Source of the DNA: Neoaquamicrobium microcysteis
GTDB taxonomy: Bacteria > Pseudomonadota > Alphaproteobacteria > Rhizobiales > Rhizobiaceae
Reading direction: 5' to 3'
Assembly: GCF_008180155.1 (NCBI RefSeq)
Contig: NZ_VSZS01000053.1
Location: 62,001-126,000, forward strand
DNA length: 64,000 nucleotides
The notes beneath the pieces were generated by a model. That model searched no databases. It saw only the letters and a list, made by a program, of their open reading frames with translations, and was not told the origin of the DNA. Every line of letters begins with the position of its first letter. Position 1 is the stretch's first letter. The position numbers were made by a program, and so were the translations under genes. Positions 32,547-43,451 of the stretch are shown one piece after another.

Positions 32547-33008
32547 TCAAACAAAAGCTGAGTAAACGAAGGAGGCGGCTACGGAGGCAGCTACGCCAAT
32601 GACAAATCCGATTACTCGTTCCGCCCAAATCGAAGCGCGGGTCGGGACGCGGAAGACGTCTTGAACTGTCGAGGCGCTGATTTCGGTAAGTGCCCGCAAT
32701 TCGCTTAGCTTCGCGTCTAGCTGCCCCTTTTCCTCCTCCCGCTGAACAAGTGTTCTGCGTAGTTCGGCAAGCGCCGCCTGATTCCGCTGAGCCTCCCCTT
32801 TCAACTCGTCGATGGCTTCTAACGCTTCGCTCAAGTTGGCGCGCGCGGCCTCAATCTTCAGAATTCGATCGTCGAGAGATGACTTCGTCGACTTCAGTAA
32901 GCCAGTTTTCTCTAAGGTTTCCCGGCCTCCCGGAATTAGCATGTCGGCCACGATGGCGGCCACCGCGGAGAATACTTGGCGTGCGAAAACTACGTTCAGC
33001 GTGTCCAT
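32547..33008 (-). CDS. Coiled-coil membrane protein, unknown function
   Basis: A 153-residue protein. The N-terminal 25 residues (MDTLNVVFARQVFSAVAAIVA) are weakly hydrophobic. Residues about 40-105 are a strong heptad-type coiled coil (SLDDRILKIEAARANLSEAL continuing through ELRRTLVQREEEKGQLDAKL). A single C-terminal membrane helix (VIGFVIGVAASVAASFVYSA) ends the protein, giving a tail-anchored layout. No family is recognised. It converges on the zinc-ribbon gene and belongs to the same accessory patch. Confidence 0.65.
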   Translation of the reverse strand: MDTLNVVFARQVFSAVAAIVADMLIPGGRETLEKTGLLKSTKSSLDDRILKIEAARANLSEALEAIDELKGEAQRNQAALAELRRTLVQREEEKGQLDAKLSELRALTEISASTVQDVFRVPTRASIWAERVIGFVIGVAASVAASFVYSAFV

Positions 33009-33452
33009 TCCACCCCCCTTTGGCCAGCACTCTATACCTTAAGCTCATCCCGTGAACCCGCCATGAGAGCAACCGAGAACAGTCGCTGGTACCGGTATCC
33101 GTACGACGTATCGCTCGGCGGCTGGGCAAGGCCGACCTGATCGAAGACTTTGTAGTGGCATTGCGGAAGGCTGACCGATACGCCTGAAACCGATCGTTAC
33201 ATTTCGGTTGTGGTTATCACACGGCGTGCCGCTGGACCCCAAAAATGGCGTCGGTTCTTGGAGCCGGCTTGCGGCCCGTCGAACGACAGAATGGGGCGCG
33301 CATTACTGTCAAAGTGGGGCGGCCATCTGTATGGCCGCTTTTCCGACTACACCATCCAAAAGCCGTCAGGCAGGAATCCACCCCTTTGCGGTCGCCGGGC
33401 GCATGCCGAGAAACCAGATCCAGTCCTCACACAGCACAAGGACGAAAGAGGC
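33009..33452. other. Gene-poor spacer after the accessory patch
   Basis: A 444-base stretch without a convincing gene. A short plus-strand frame ending at 33187 reads RRLGKADLIEDFVVALRKAD and looks like the tail of a broken gene, but it is too short to identify. Confidence 0.5.
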
Positions 33453-33833
33453 TTACGCCTCGGCGATCATCGCTATCGAGACTTTCATGTCTGCAATGCG
33501 GACCGGCATCTTCGCCCCTTGCCTGGCAGGCAGGTTGTCAGGAAACCACTTGAGCCATTCCTCGTTGGCGCCGGCGAAGTCGCCCTCATCGGCGACGATA
33601 AGTGTTGCACTTGCCGCCTTTTCCAGGCTGCTGCCCGCAGCAACAAGAATAGCGGAAATGTTTCGAAGGCATTGTGCGACCTGAACCTGCACCGGACCCT
33701 TCACGAGTTGCCCTGTTGCCGGATCGATCGGCGCGGTCCCGGATACGAAAATCAGCCCCGCGGCCTTTACAGCCTGACTGTAGGAGGGCGGCGTTGCCGG
33801 AGCAGCTTCCGTGGCGATGATAGTGCGCGGCAT
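33453..33833 (-). CDS. RidA family (YjgF/YER057c/UK114) protein
   Basis: A 126-residue RidA-type protein. PSYSQAVKAAGLIFVSGTAPIDP matches the family N-terminal signature, QVAQCLRNISAILVAAGSSLEK the central helix, and the C-terminal strand carries PVRIADMKVSIAMIA. The classic RidA subfamily arginine is replaced here by VRIADMKVS rather than ArVEVxxP, so imine deaminase activity is uncertain. The start at 33833 (MPRTIIATEAAPATPP) is preferred to 33878. Confidence 0.82.
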   Translation of the reverse strand: MPRTIIATEAAPATPPSYSQAVKAAGLIFVSGTAPIDPATGQLVKGPVQVQVAQCLRNISAILVAAGSSLEKAASATLIVADEGDFAGANEEWLKWFPDNLPARQGAKMPVRIADMKVSIAMIAEA

Positions 33834-33915
33834 GGGTTTGCCCCAGGATGCGAGCCAGATCGAACAACGCTCGGCCAATGAGCGGAGAAGTCAAGAAAAA
33901 TGCGACCTCCACACC

Positions 33916-33944
33916 CCCTCTCCTCTGATTTCACGGGGAGAGGG
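33916..33944. repeat. Short palindromic repeat
   Basis: CCCTCTCC and GGAGAGGG form an 8-bp stem around TCTGATTTCACGG. The pattern resembles a dispersed intergenic repeat of rhizobial and other proteobacterial genomes. It lies between the RidA start and the gene at 34048. Confidence 0.5.
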
Positions 33945-34047
33945 TGCGAGTGAGGGGCAAGCTCCCCCGCGAAAGGCTACCATCCCCTATCCACCCCCTT
34001 CCATCCCTGCCCCACAATCGCGCCGCCCTGACGGGAAGGAGGACGCG

Positions 34048-34896
34048 ATGGACTGGAATGCTGCGATCGAGCATCACCGAGAGGCGCTGAAGCGCGTGCT
34101 GGCCATGCTCACCGCCATGGCCGGCTTGGCCAACGGGCTTGCGGCAGGCAGCGCAGAGTCAGGACCATCGCAGGCCGCCGATGGCCTGTCGCCGACTGCC
34201 AACCGCCCCACCCTCCCGCGTCACCTCCATCGGGCCGTGCTGCGCCTGCTGCGGCCGGCCGAGGCAGCGGCGCGGCGGCTGGTGGCCGTCGCCGCGCGCG
34301 GGCTGGTCGTGACGCCGCAGGCCAGCGCGCGGGAAGGCGCGACGCCCCCTCCGGCGCTTCGCGCCACTTCCCAAGTAAAAAGGGGACGATCTCGCCCGCC
34401 GGCCGGGCGCTACATCGGATCATGCCCTGCGACCCCGCATGTGCCCGCCCTGCCCCTGTTCGATCCGCTGCCCCGCTGGCGCGCGCGGCGCAAGGTGACG
34501 GCGAGCAGCGTGCCGCGCATCTCCGTGCCCGGCCTCGCCGCACCCTTTGCCATTCCGGCCCCGCCCTCGCCCTTCGACCCGCTCGATGCGACGCGCCTTG
34601 CCCTGCGGTTCGCGGCACTCGCGCGCACGCTGGAGGACCTGCCGCTAGCCGCCCGGCGCTTTGCGCTCTGGCGCGCCCGCCTCGCCGCGCGCAGCCAGCC
34701 GCGCAGCGGGGCCGATGCCGCAGGCAGGCCGGCGAACACCCCCATCCGCGCGCGCCGCATCTGGCCGTTCCGCCCCGGCCGTCCACCCGGCCAGCGCGCC
34801 GCGCGTGCCTCCGCGCGCTCCCATCCGGTTCACGCCGTTCTCGATGAGGTACACGGCCTCGCTCTGTGGGCGCTTGAGCCGACCGACACCTCATGA
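34048..34896 (+). CDS. Hypothetical protein, Ala/Pro/Arg-rich
   Basis: A 282-residue protein of unknown function. The N-terminus (MDWNAAIEHHREALKRVLAM, then LTAMAGLA) is helical and well formed; the remainder is low-complexity Ala, Arg and Pro with WR/FRP motifs and no recognised domain. The ribosome-binding site GGGAAGGAGG supports the start at 34048. A segment at about residues 95-125 (around ATSQVKRGRSRPPAGRYIGS) looks like an intergenic palindromic repeat translated in frame. Proteins with this N-terminus are, from memory, common in Mesorhizobium-type genomes. Confidence 0.6.
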   Translation: MDWNAAIEHHREALKRVLAMLTAMAGLANGLAAGSAESGPSQAADGLSPTANRPTLPRHLHRAVLRLLRPAEAAARRLVAVAARGLVVTPQASAREGATPPPALRATSQVKRGRSRPPAGRYIGSCPATPHVPALPLFDPLPRWRARRKVTASSVPRISVPGLAAPFAIPAPPSPFDPLDATRLALRFAALARTLEDLPLAARRFALWRARLAARSQPRSGADAAGRPANTPIRARRIWPFRPGRPPGQRAARASARSHPVHAVLDEVHGLALWALEPTDTS

Positions 34897-35080
34897 CCGC
34901 CCAGCGGTTTTGGGCGTACGATGCAATCCTCAATGGCCAGGGCGGGCTTGCCGCAGCGTGGCGACGATGCCTGCTGGCTGGAAGCCATGGCGAGGGGCAG
35001 ACCTGTCAGGAGGCAGCAGGGATCGGGTGGACAAAGCCGGCGGCCAGACGCATTTTCCCGGAGAAACGAGGAACGATGCG

Positions 35081-35875
35081 ATGCAATCGGGAAAAGACGG
35101 CCTCGGCCGGATTCGAACAGGCATGGGCGGCTGGACGTTCGAGCCGTGGGAAGGCACCTTCTACCCCGACAGGCTCGCCAAGGCCAAGCAGCTCCACTAT
35201 GCCGCCGGCCAGGTCAGGACCATCGAGGTCAACGGCACCTACTATTCGACCTTCAAGCCGCCGACGTTCGCGAAGTGGGCCGCCGACGCACCCGACGGTT
35301 TCGTCTTCTCGCTCAAGGCGATCCGCTTTTCCACCAACCGCAAGGTGCTGGCCGAGGCGGGCGAATCCGTCCAGCGCTTCCTTGGTTCCGGCGTGTCGGA
35401 GCTGGGCGAAAAGCTCGGCCCCATCGTCTGGCAGTTCGCGCCGACGAAGAAATTCGACCCGCAGGATTTCGAAGGCTTCCTCAAGCTGCTGCCCGCGAAG
35501 CAGGACGGCGTGCCGCTTCGCCACGCGCTGGAGGTGCGGCACGATTCGTTCATCGTGCCGGAGTTCGTCGCCCTGGCGCGCAAATACGGCGCAGCCATCG
35601 TCTACGCCCACCATGAAAAATATCCCGAAATGGCGGACGTGACCGGCGATTTCGTCTATGCGCGGCTGCAGCGCGGCAGCGACGACAACGAGAACTGCTA
35701 CACCGAAAATGAGCTCGACGGCTGGGCGCAGCGCGTGAAGCTGTGGGCCGAGGGCGGCCAGCCGGACGACCTGCCCTATGCCGATCCGGGAACCAAGGCG
35801 GACGGGAAGGCGCGCGACGTGTTCGCCTACTTCATCACCGAGGGCAAGGTGCGCGCGCCCTTCGGCGCCATGGCC

Positions 35876-35899
<24 letters not shown>
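35081..35899 (+). CDS. DUF72 domain-containing protein
   Basis: A 272-residue TIM-barrel-like DUF72 (YecE) protein: IRTGMGGWTFEPWEGTFYPD is the first strand-loop, IEVNGTYYSTFKPPTFAKWA the second, and LRHALEVRHDSFIVPEFVAL with IVYAHHEKYPEMADVTGDFVYARLQRG make up the C-terminal half. The biochemical role is unknown. The upstream open frame to 34661 is not coding-like. The last 24 bases overlap the converging nnrD/nnrE gene. Confidence 0.88.
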
Positions 35900-37993
<2,094 letters not shown>

Positions 37994-38054
37994 TCCGGCG
38001 GGCTTTCGCCTCAACCACCAAACTATTTGCACCATCATCACAGGGAAACAGGAA

Positions 38055-39464
38055 ATGACGACAGCAAGCGACATCATGAAGCAGATCAAGGACAACGACG
38101 TTAAGTTCGTCGATCTGCGCTTCACGGACCCGAAGGGCAAGCTCCAGCACGTGACGATGGACGTCGTGGCGGTCGATGAGGACATGTTCGCCGACGGCGT
38201 GATGTTCGACGGCTCGTCGATCGCAGGCTGGAAGGCCATCAACGAATCCGACATGGTGCTGATGCCCGACACCGAAACGGCCCACATGGACCCGTTCTTC
38301 GCGCAGTCCACCATGGTCGTCGTCTGCGACATCCTCGACCCGATCTCCGGCGAAGCCTACAACCGCGACCCGCGCGGCACCGCCAAGAAGGCCGAAGCCT
38401 ACATGAAGGCAGAAGGCATCGGCGACACCATCTTCGTAGGCCCCGAGGCCGAGTTCTTCGTCTTCGACGACGTCAAGTATAAGGCCGACCCGTATAACAC
38501 CGGCTTCAAGCTGGATTCGTCGGAGCTGCCGTCCAACGACGACACCGACTACGAGACGGGCAACCTCGGACACCGCCCCCGCGTCAAGGGCGGCTATTTC
38601 CCGGTCCCGCCGATCGACTCGTGCCAGGACATGCGCTCGGAGATGCTGACGGTACTCTCGGAAATGGGCGTCGTCGTCGAGAAGCACCACCACGAGGTGG
38701 CTTCCGCGCAGCACGAGCTCGGCGTCAAGTTCGACGCGCTGGTTCGCAACGCGGACAAGATGCAGATCTACAAGTACGTCGTGCATCAGGTGGCAAACGC
38801 GTACGGCAAGACGGCGACTTTCATGCCGAAGCCGGTGTTCGGCGACAACGGCTCGGGCATGCACGTCCACATGTCGATCTGGAAGGACGGCAAGCCGACC
38901 TTCGCGGGCAACGAGTATGCCGGCCTGTCCGAAACCTGCCTCTACTTCATCGGCGGCGTCATCAAGCACGCCAAGGCGATCAACGCATTCACCAACCCGC
39001 TGACCAACTCCTACAAGCGTCTGGTTCCGGGCTATGAAGCGCCTGTGCTGCTGGCCTATTCGGCGCGCAACCGTTCCGCCTCCTGCCGCATTCCGTTCGG
39101 CTCCAACCCGAAGGCCAAGCGCGTCGAGGTCCGCTTCCCCGATCCCGGCGCGAACCCGTACCTCGGTTTTGCAGCGCTGCTGATGGCTGGCCTCGACGGC
39201 ATCAAGAACAAGATCCACCCCGGCCAGCCGATGGACAAGGATCTCTACGACCTGCCGGCAAAGGAACTCAAGAAGATCCCGACCGTCTGCGGCTCGCTGC
39301 GCGAAGCTCTTCAGTCGCTCGACAAGGATCGCGGCTTCCTGAAGGCCGGCGGCGTGTTCGATGACGACCAGATCGACGCCTACATCGAGCTGAAGATGGC
39401 CGAGGTGATGCGCTTCGAGATGACCCCGCACCCGGTCGAGTTCGACATGTACTACTCGGTCTGA
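38055..39464 (+). CDS. glnA: Glutamine synthetase, type I
   Basis: GlnA forms glutamine from glutamate, ammonia and ATP as a dodecamer. The 469 residues match GSI-beta. Motifs: [14 protein letters not shown] (latch), [26 protein letters not shown] (active site) and [11 protein letters not shown]. Tyr398 in [11 protein letters not shown] is the GlnE adenylylation site. It is probably co-transcribed with glnB from the sigma-54 promoter at 37579; a terminator follows at 39493. Confidence 0.98.
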   Translation: MTTASDIMKQIKDNDVKFVDLRFTDPKGKLQHVTMDVVAVDEDMFADGVMFDGSSIAGWKAINESDMVLMPDTETAHMDPFFAQSTMVVVCDILDPISGEAYNRDPRGTAKKAEAYMKAEGIGDTIFVGPEAEFFVFDDVKYKADPYNTGFKLDSSELPSNDDTDYETGNLGHRPRVKGGYFPVPPIDSCQDMRSEMLTVLSEMGVVVEKHHHEVASAQHELGVKFDALVRNADKMQIYKYVVHQVANAYGKTATFMPKPVFGDNGSGMHVHMSIWKDGKPTFAGNEYAGLSETCLYFIGGVIKHAKAINAFTNPLTNSYKRLVPGYEAPVLLAYSARNRSASCRIPFGSNPKAKRVEVRFPDPGANPYLGFAALLMAGLDGIKNKIHPGQPMDKDLYDLPAKELKKIPTVCGSLREALQSLDKDRGFLKAGGVFDDDQIDAYIELKMAEVMRFEMTPHPVEFDMYYSV

Positions 39465-39492
39465 TCCTTCGGATCGGATTGTCGTAAAGGAA

Positions 39493-39523
39493 AAGGCCGG
39501 AGCGGAAACGCTCCGGCCTTCTT
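39493..39523 (+). terminator. Rho-independent terminator of glnBA
   Basis: AAGGCCGGAGCG and CGCTCCGGCCTT form a 12-bp perfect stem with a GAAA tetraloop, followed by CTTCATTT. It lies 28 bases after the glnA stop. Confidence 0.88.
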
Positions 39524-39542
39524 CATTTCGATGCTGGGGTTT

Positions 39543-40175
39543 TCAAGCCTGCTGTCGGCCCAGCATGTCGTCGAGCAGCGCACGCGTATCGACCGTGTCG
39601 ATGAAATCCGAATGGAAGCGCAGCAGGTTCATGCGCAGATTGTTGAAGATGTAGTCGTAGTCGTTGGTGACCACGCTTTCGTGGATGGGCAGCGCGTCGA
39701 ATACCACCTTCGCCAGCGGGTCGGGTATCAAGCGCACCGGTCGTGGAGCGTCCGCCTGCGTGGCCTGCAACCGCTCGGCCACCAGCTCTGCCGCCCTGTC
39801 CCAGAAGTCCGGCTCCATGGCCGCGGGCACCGGGTGGCGAGCAAAAACGCCCTTTGCAGCCGCCGTCAGAACGCCGGGCAGTTGGCGCTGGCGCAGGCCA
39901 GCGGGCTCGCGCAGCACCCCTTCGATCATCTCCACGATCATCGCGACCGACGGGGGGAACGCCTTCCAGTTGGCCTTGCCCAGTTCGGTGATGAACTCCT
40001 CTTCCATGAAGAGCTTTTGCCAGTAAACACCGGCGCGCACGCGGCAAAACTCCACCACGCACTTCTGGCACAGGAAGGCGGCGCGGCTGTCGATGAAATC
40101 GGCCAGAGCCTCGACCGAGTCGATCCTGTCGCGCCTGCCGAAGAGGTTCGTGCCCAGTTTGTCCAGAAGACCCAT
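39543..40175 (-). CDS. Conserved hypothetical protein
   Basis: A 210-residue soluble, mostly helical protein with no recognised domain. It starts MGLLDKLGTNLFGRRDRIDS; a Cys-x2-Cys pair lies in AAFLCQKCVVEFCRVRAGVY. The C-terminal part (NDYDYIFNNLRMNLLRFHSD) is aromatic-rich. The ATG at 40175 is preferred over the TTG at 40259 because the extension is Arg-rich and not coding-like. It converges on glnA. Confidence 0.68.
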   Translation of the reverse strand: MGLLDKLGTNLFGRRDRIDSVEALADFIDSRAAFLCQKCVVEFCRVRAGVYWQKLFMEEEFITELGKANWKAFPPSVAMIVEMIEGVLREPAGLRQRQLPGVLTAAAKGVFARHPVPAAMEPDFWDRAAELVAERLQATQADAPRPVRLIPDPLAKVVFDALPIHESVVTNDYDYIFNNLRMNLLRFHSDFIDTVDTRALLDDMLGRQQA

Positions 40176-40464
40176 CGTTTCTTGTTCCCGCACCTTGTTT
40201 GCGCGAAGCCTATCCGCCCCCGCCAGCGCACGCCAGCGCCTTCTGCACAGCTTCCGCAACGGCTGATCCTAAAGTCGAATGAACAACCCGCCCGCCAAGT
40301 GGTACTGAATCGCCAACATTGCGGGCTCTCTGAGTCCGGGACTCCGGCTCGCGATGTGCCGTGAATGGTTTCCCGGGAGGGCGTGACCTGCCGCGGCTCC
40401 GCAACAGCATCCGGTTTTCCAGGAGGGACGGCCGGATCGCGCAAGAGGAGGAGGGTAGCGCGCT

Positions 40465-40719
40465 ATGAGCACATCTAACCGCGCAAAGCATTGGGAAAAG
40501 ACCAGAGGCCTCATGTTCGTCATGCTGGGTCTGTGGGTTTTCTTCGGATTCGTCATCCACATGTTCGTCAACGTACTGAACAACATCGTCATTCTCGGCT
40601 TCCCGCTCGGCTTCTACATGGCCGCGCAGGGTTCGCTGATCGCCTTCGTCATCATGCTGTTCGTCTTCGCAAGGAAGCAGAACGCGATCGACGAAGAGTA
40701 TGGCGTTGCCGAAGACTGA
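40465..40719 (+). CDS. DUF4212 domain-containing small membrane subunit
   Basis: An 84-residue protein with two membrane helices (LMFVMLGLWVFFGFVIHMFV and the LGFYMAAQGSLIAFVIMLFV region), matching DUF4212. The family is found as a small partner directly upstream of sodium/solute symporters of the acetate-permease group. A GAGGAGGAGGG ribosome-binding site precedes the ATG at 40465, and 18 bases separate it from the symporter, so the pair is an operon. Confidence 0.9.
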   Translation: MSTSNRAKHWEKTRGLMFVMLGLWVFFGFVIHMFVNVLNNIVILGFPLGFYMAAQGSLIAFVIMLFVFARKQNAIDEEYGVAED

Positions 40720-40737
40720 TCGGGGGAGATCGAAACA

Positions 40738-42714
40738 ATGGCAAACGTACAGGGCGGTGACAGCTTTACCGCCAATCTCAACAAGGTGTACGGCATGTAC
40801 ACCGGGGGCTTCATAGCCTTCATCATCCTGATGGCGATCCTGAGCGCCATGGGCGTCCCGAACGTCATCATCGGCTACATGTTCGTGGGCTTCACGATCC
40901 TCATCTACGCGGTGATCGGCATCATGAGCCGCACCATGCAGGTGGGCGAATACTATGTGGCCGGCCGGCGCGTTCCGGCCATCTACAACGGCATGGCGAC
41001 GGGTGCGGACTGGATGTCCGGTGCTTCCTTCGTCGGCATGGCCGGCACGCTTTACCTGCTCGGCTACAACGGCCTCGCCTTCGTTCTGGGCTGGACCGGC
41101 GGTTACGTGCTGGTGGCGATCCTGGTCGCGCCGTTCCTGCGCAAGTTCGGCGCCTACACGGTTCCCGACTTCCTGTCTGCACGCTACGGCGGCAACATCG
41201 CCCGCTTCGCGGGCATCGTCGTGCTGTTCTCGTGCTCGTTCACCTACGTTGTCGCGCAGATCTTCGCGACCGGCATCATCTCGGCCCGCTTCCTCGGCCT
41301 CGACTTCACGGTCGCTGTCTATGTGGGTCTCGCCGGCATCCTGGTCTGCTCCATGCTTGGCGGCATGCGCGCGGTCACCTGGACGCAGGTCGCCCAGTAC
41401 ATCGTGCTCATCATCGCGTACCTGATCCCGGCTATCTGGATGTCCACGGTCATGACGGGCGTTCCGATTCCGCAGCTCATGTACGGCCAGGCGCTGCAGG
41501 GCATCATCTCGCTGGAACAGGCACAGGGCATTGTAGTCGGACACACCTCGACCTTCGTTTCCGGCGGCTACGATGCGCTGAACTACTTCCTGCTCATCCT
41601 CTGCCTGATGGTCGGCACGGCATCGCTGCCGCACATCCTGATGCGCTACTTCACCACGCCTTCCGTGCGTGAGGCCCGCGCTTCGGTGGCATGGTCGCTG
41701 CTGTTCATCTTCATCCTCTACTTCACGGCGCCTGCCTACGCGGCATTCGCCAAGTGGACGATGCTGGAGCTGGTGCAGAGTGGCCTTACGCCGGACAACA
41801 TCGCCGACAAGGCGGCGTGGATGATGAACTGGGCGCAAGCCGACGGTGCTCTCGTGCGCATCTGCGGTGCAGCCGCAGTCAGCGCGGAAGCCATCGCTTC
41901 GGCCTGTTCGGCACAGGGCATCGAGAACATCGGCTTTGCCAACATCGCGCTCAACGCCGACATGATCGTTCTGGCGACTCCGGAAATGGCCGGCATGCCT
42001 TACGTCATCTCGGGGATGGTCGCGGCCGGTGGTCTCGCTGCGGCTCTTTCGACCGCAGACGGCCTCCTGCTGGCCATCGCCAACGCGCTCAGCCACGACA
42101 TCTACTACAAGATGATCGATCCGAACGCACCGACGTCCCGTCGTCTGATCGTGTCGCGCGTGCTGCTGGTCGTGGTGGCCATTGCCGCAGCCTACGTGGC
42201 ATCGACAAGACCGGCGGACATCCTCGCGATGGTCTCCTGGGCGTTCTCGCTTGCCGCCGCGGGCCTGTTCCCGGCGCTGGTGCTGGGCGTGTGGTGGAAG
42301 CGTACGAACGGACCCGGCGCGGTAGCAGGTATCGTTGCCGGCTTCGGCATCTGCCTCTACTACCTGCTGGGCACCCGTTACGGCGCTGTCGGTTTCCACG
42401 AGACGTGGGGCTGGCTCGGCACCGCGACCGTCGAGCAGGTAGCCCGCTTCGACGAGCTCAAGGCTGCGTGGACCGCCGCTACCGGTGAGGCGAAGGAGGC
42501 CGCATGGGTTGCACTCGACGCTCACGCCCAGACGATCGCAAGCTGGTGGGGTGTCAAGAACCTGTCGGCTGCAGCCTTCGGTCTGCCGGTGGGCTTCGGT
42601 GTGATGATCCTGGTCTCACTGCTAACCAAGGCTCCTTCGAAGGAAATGCAGGACTTCATCGACGAGCTGCGCGTACCGGGCGGCAAGACGATGATGGAAG
42701 AAAAGACGACCTAA
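40738..42714 (+). CDS. Sodium:solute symporter (acetate permease-like)
   Basis: A 658-residue SSS-family (SLC5-like) transporter with about 13-14 membrane segments. The family signature region is visible in EYYVAGRRVPAIYNGMATGA and DWMSGASFVGMAGTLYLLGY near residues 67-110. A central hydrophilic insert of about 60 residues follows GLTPDNIADKAAW. It probably takes up acetate or another short carboxylate with sodium; no acetyl-CoA synthetase gene is adjacent to support this. Terminator at 42735. Confidence 0.9.
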   Translation: MANVQGGDSFTANLNKVYGMYTGGFIAFIILMAILSAMGVPNVIIGYMFVGFTILIYAVIGIMSRTMQVGEYYVAGRRVPAIYNGMATGADWMSGASFVGMAGTLYLLGYNGLAFVLGWTGGYVLVAILVAPFLRKFGAYTVPDFLSARYGGNIARFAGIVVLFSCSFTYVVAQIFATGIISARFLGLDFTVAVYVGLAGILVCSMLGGMRAVTWTQVAQYIVLIIAYLIPAIWMSTVMTGVPIPQLMYGQALQGIISLEQAQGIVVGHTSTFVSGGYDALNYFLLILCLMVGTASLPHILMRYFTTPSVREARASVAWSLLFIFILYFTAPAYAAFAKWTMLELVQSGLTPDNIADKAAWMMNWAQADGALVRICGAAAVSAEAIASACSAQGIENIGFANIALNADMIVLATPEMAGMPYVISGMVAAGGLAAALSTADGLLLAIANALSHDIYYKMIDPNAPTSRRLIVSRVLLVVVAIAAAYVASTRPADILAMVSWAFSLAAAGLFPALVLGVWWKRTNGPGAVAGIVAGFGICLYYLLGTRYGAVGFHETWGWLGTATVEQVARFDELKAAWTAATGEAKEAAWVALDAHAQTIASWWGVKNLSAAAFGLPVGFGVMILVSLLTKAPSKEMQDFIDELRVPGGKTMMEEKTT

Positions 42715-42734
42715 ACCTCGTCTCTTACCCACGG

Positions 42735-42768
42735 AGCGGGGTCCGGCGACGGGCCCCGCTTCCTTTTC
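42735..42768 (+). terminator. Rho-independent terminator of the symporter operon
   Basis: AGCGGGG pairs with CCCCGCT around a GC-rich inner stem, followed by TCCTTTTCC. It lies about 20 bases after the symporter stop, ahead of two further plus-strand genes. Confidence 0.75.
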
Positions 42769-42817
42769 CGCACGGCCCGGTCCATAAGGGCCCTCTTCCG
42801 CGGTTTCAGGCGCACCG

Positions 42818-43123
42818 ATGAGTTTCTGGTCCTACTGGTATTTTCACCTTCCCAATTTCGTCCTTGCCGCGGTCATGTACACGCTGCTCGGCCGCATGGT
42901 GCTGGGCCTTTTCGTGCCGGCCGACTGGGACAACTACATCTGGCGCTTCTTTCGACGCGTGACCGATCCGTACCTGAAGCTGGTGCGCTATGTGACGCCG
43001 CAAATCCTGAGCGATGGCGTCGTGATGGTATTCGGCGTGCTGTGGCTGATGGTGCTGCGGCTGGGATGGTTCTTCTTCCTGCTCCAGTTCGGTCTGGCGC
43101 CGGTCGGCGGACAAGGGAGCTGA
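42818..43123 (+). CDS. YggT-like small membrane protein
   Basis: A 101-residue protein with two long hydrophobic segments (LPNFVLAAVMYTLLGRMVLG and VVMVFGVLWLMVLRLGWFFF) separated by a conserved-looking loop with FRRVTDPYLKLVRYVTP, which resembles the YggT-family motif (RxxTDPxLxPxRxxxP). The role is unknown. It lies about 50 bases after the symporter terminator and four bases before the next small membrane gene. Confidence 0.75.
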   Translation: MSFWSYWYFHLPNFVLAAVMYTLLGRMVLGLFVPADWDNYIWRFFRRVTDPYLKLVRYVTPQILSDGVVMVFGVLWLMVLRLGWFFFLLQFGLAPVGGQGS

Positions 43124-43127
43124 GACG

Positions 43128-43451
43128 ATGAACCGAAACGCACTCGTCCCGATCATGGCCGTCGCTATCGTCAACGGCATCTTCTCGCCATGGGTTCTGG
43201 CCGTCTTCGTGCTGTACCCGATCTGGTATCCGGCGTGGCTGCCGCCATACGCCCAGCTCGTCTACATGGCGAGCGCGCTGATCCTGTCGACGCTCACCAT
43301 CATGGTGGCCGGCATTCCGGCAGCCCTGCATGAAAGGCTGGGCGGCACGCAGAACCCGGCGCTCACGACCTCGATCTGGCTGGCGGGCGCGCTCGTTCTC
43401 ACGCTGCCTGCATTGCCGAACGTGATGAAGGCGCTGGGCTTGGGGGCCTAA
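43128..43451 (+). CDS. Hypothetical small membrane protein
   Basis: A 107-residue protein with three hydrophobic segments (about 7-32, 40-62 and 82-104) and no recognised family. It begins MNRNALVPIMAVAIVNGIFS, four bases after the preceding stop, with a GGGAGCTGAGACG ribosome-binding site inside the end of the upstream gene; the two are surely co-expressed. Its stop overlaps the stop of the converging ATP12 gene. Confidence 0.7.
   Translation: MNRNALVPIMAVAIVNGIFSPWVLAVFVLYPIWYPAWLPPYAQLVYMASALILSTLTIMVAGIPAALHERLGGTQNPALTTSIWLAGALVLTLPALPNVMKALGLGA

Noticed and set aside
40210-42525. 771-codon minus-strand ORF across the symporter
   Set aside because: Shadow of the DUF4212 and symporter genes; no membrane segments or known motifs.
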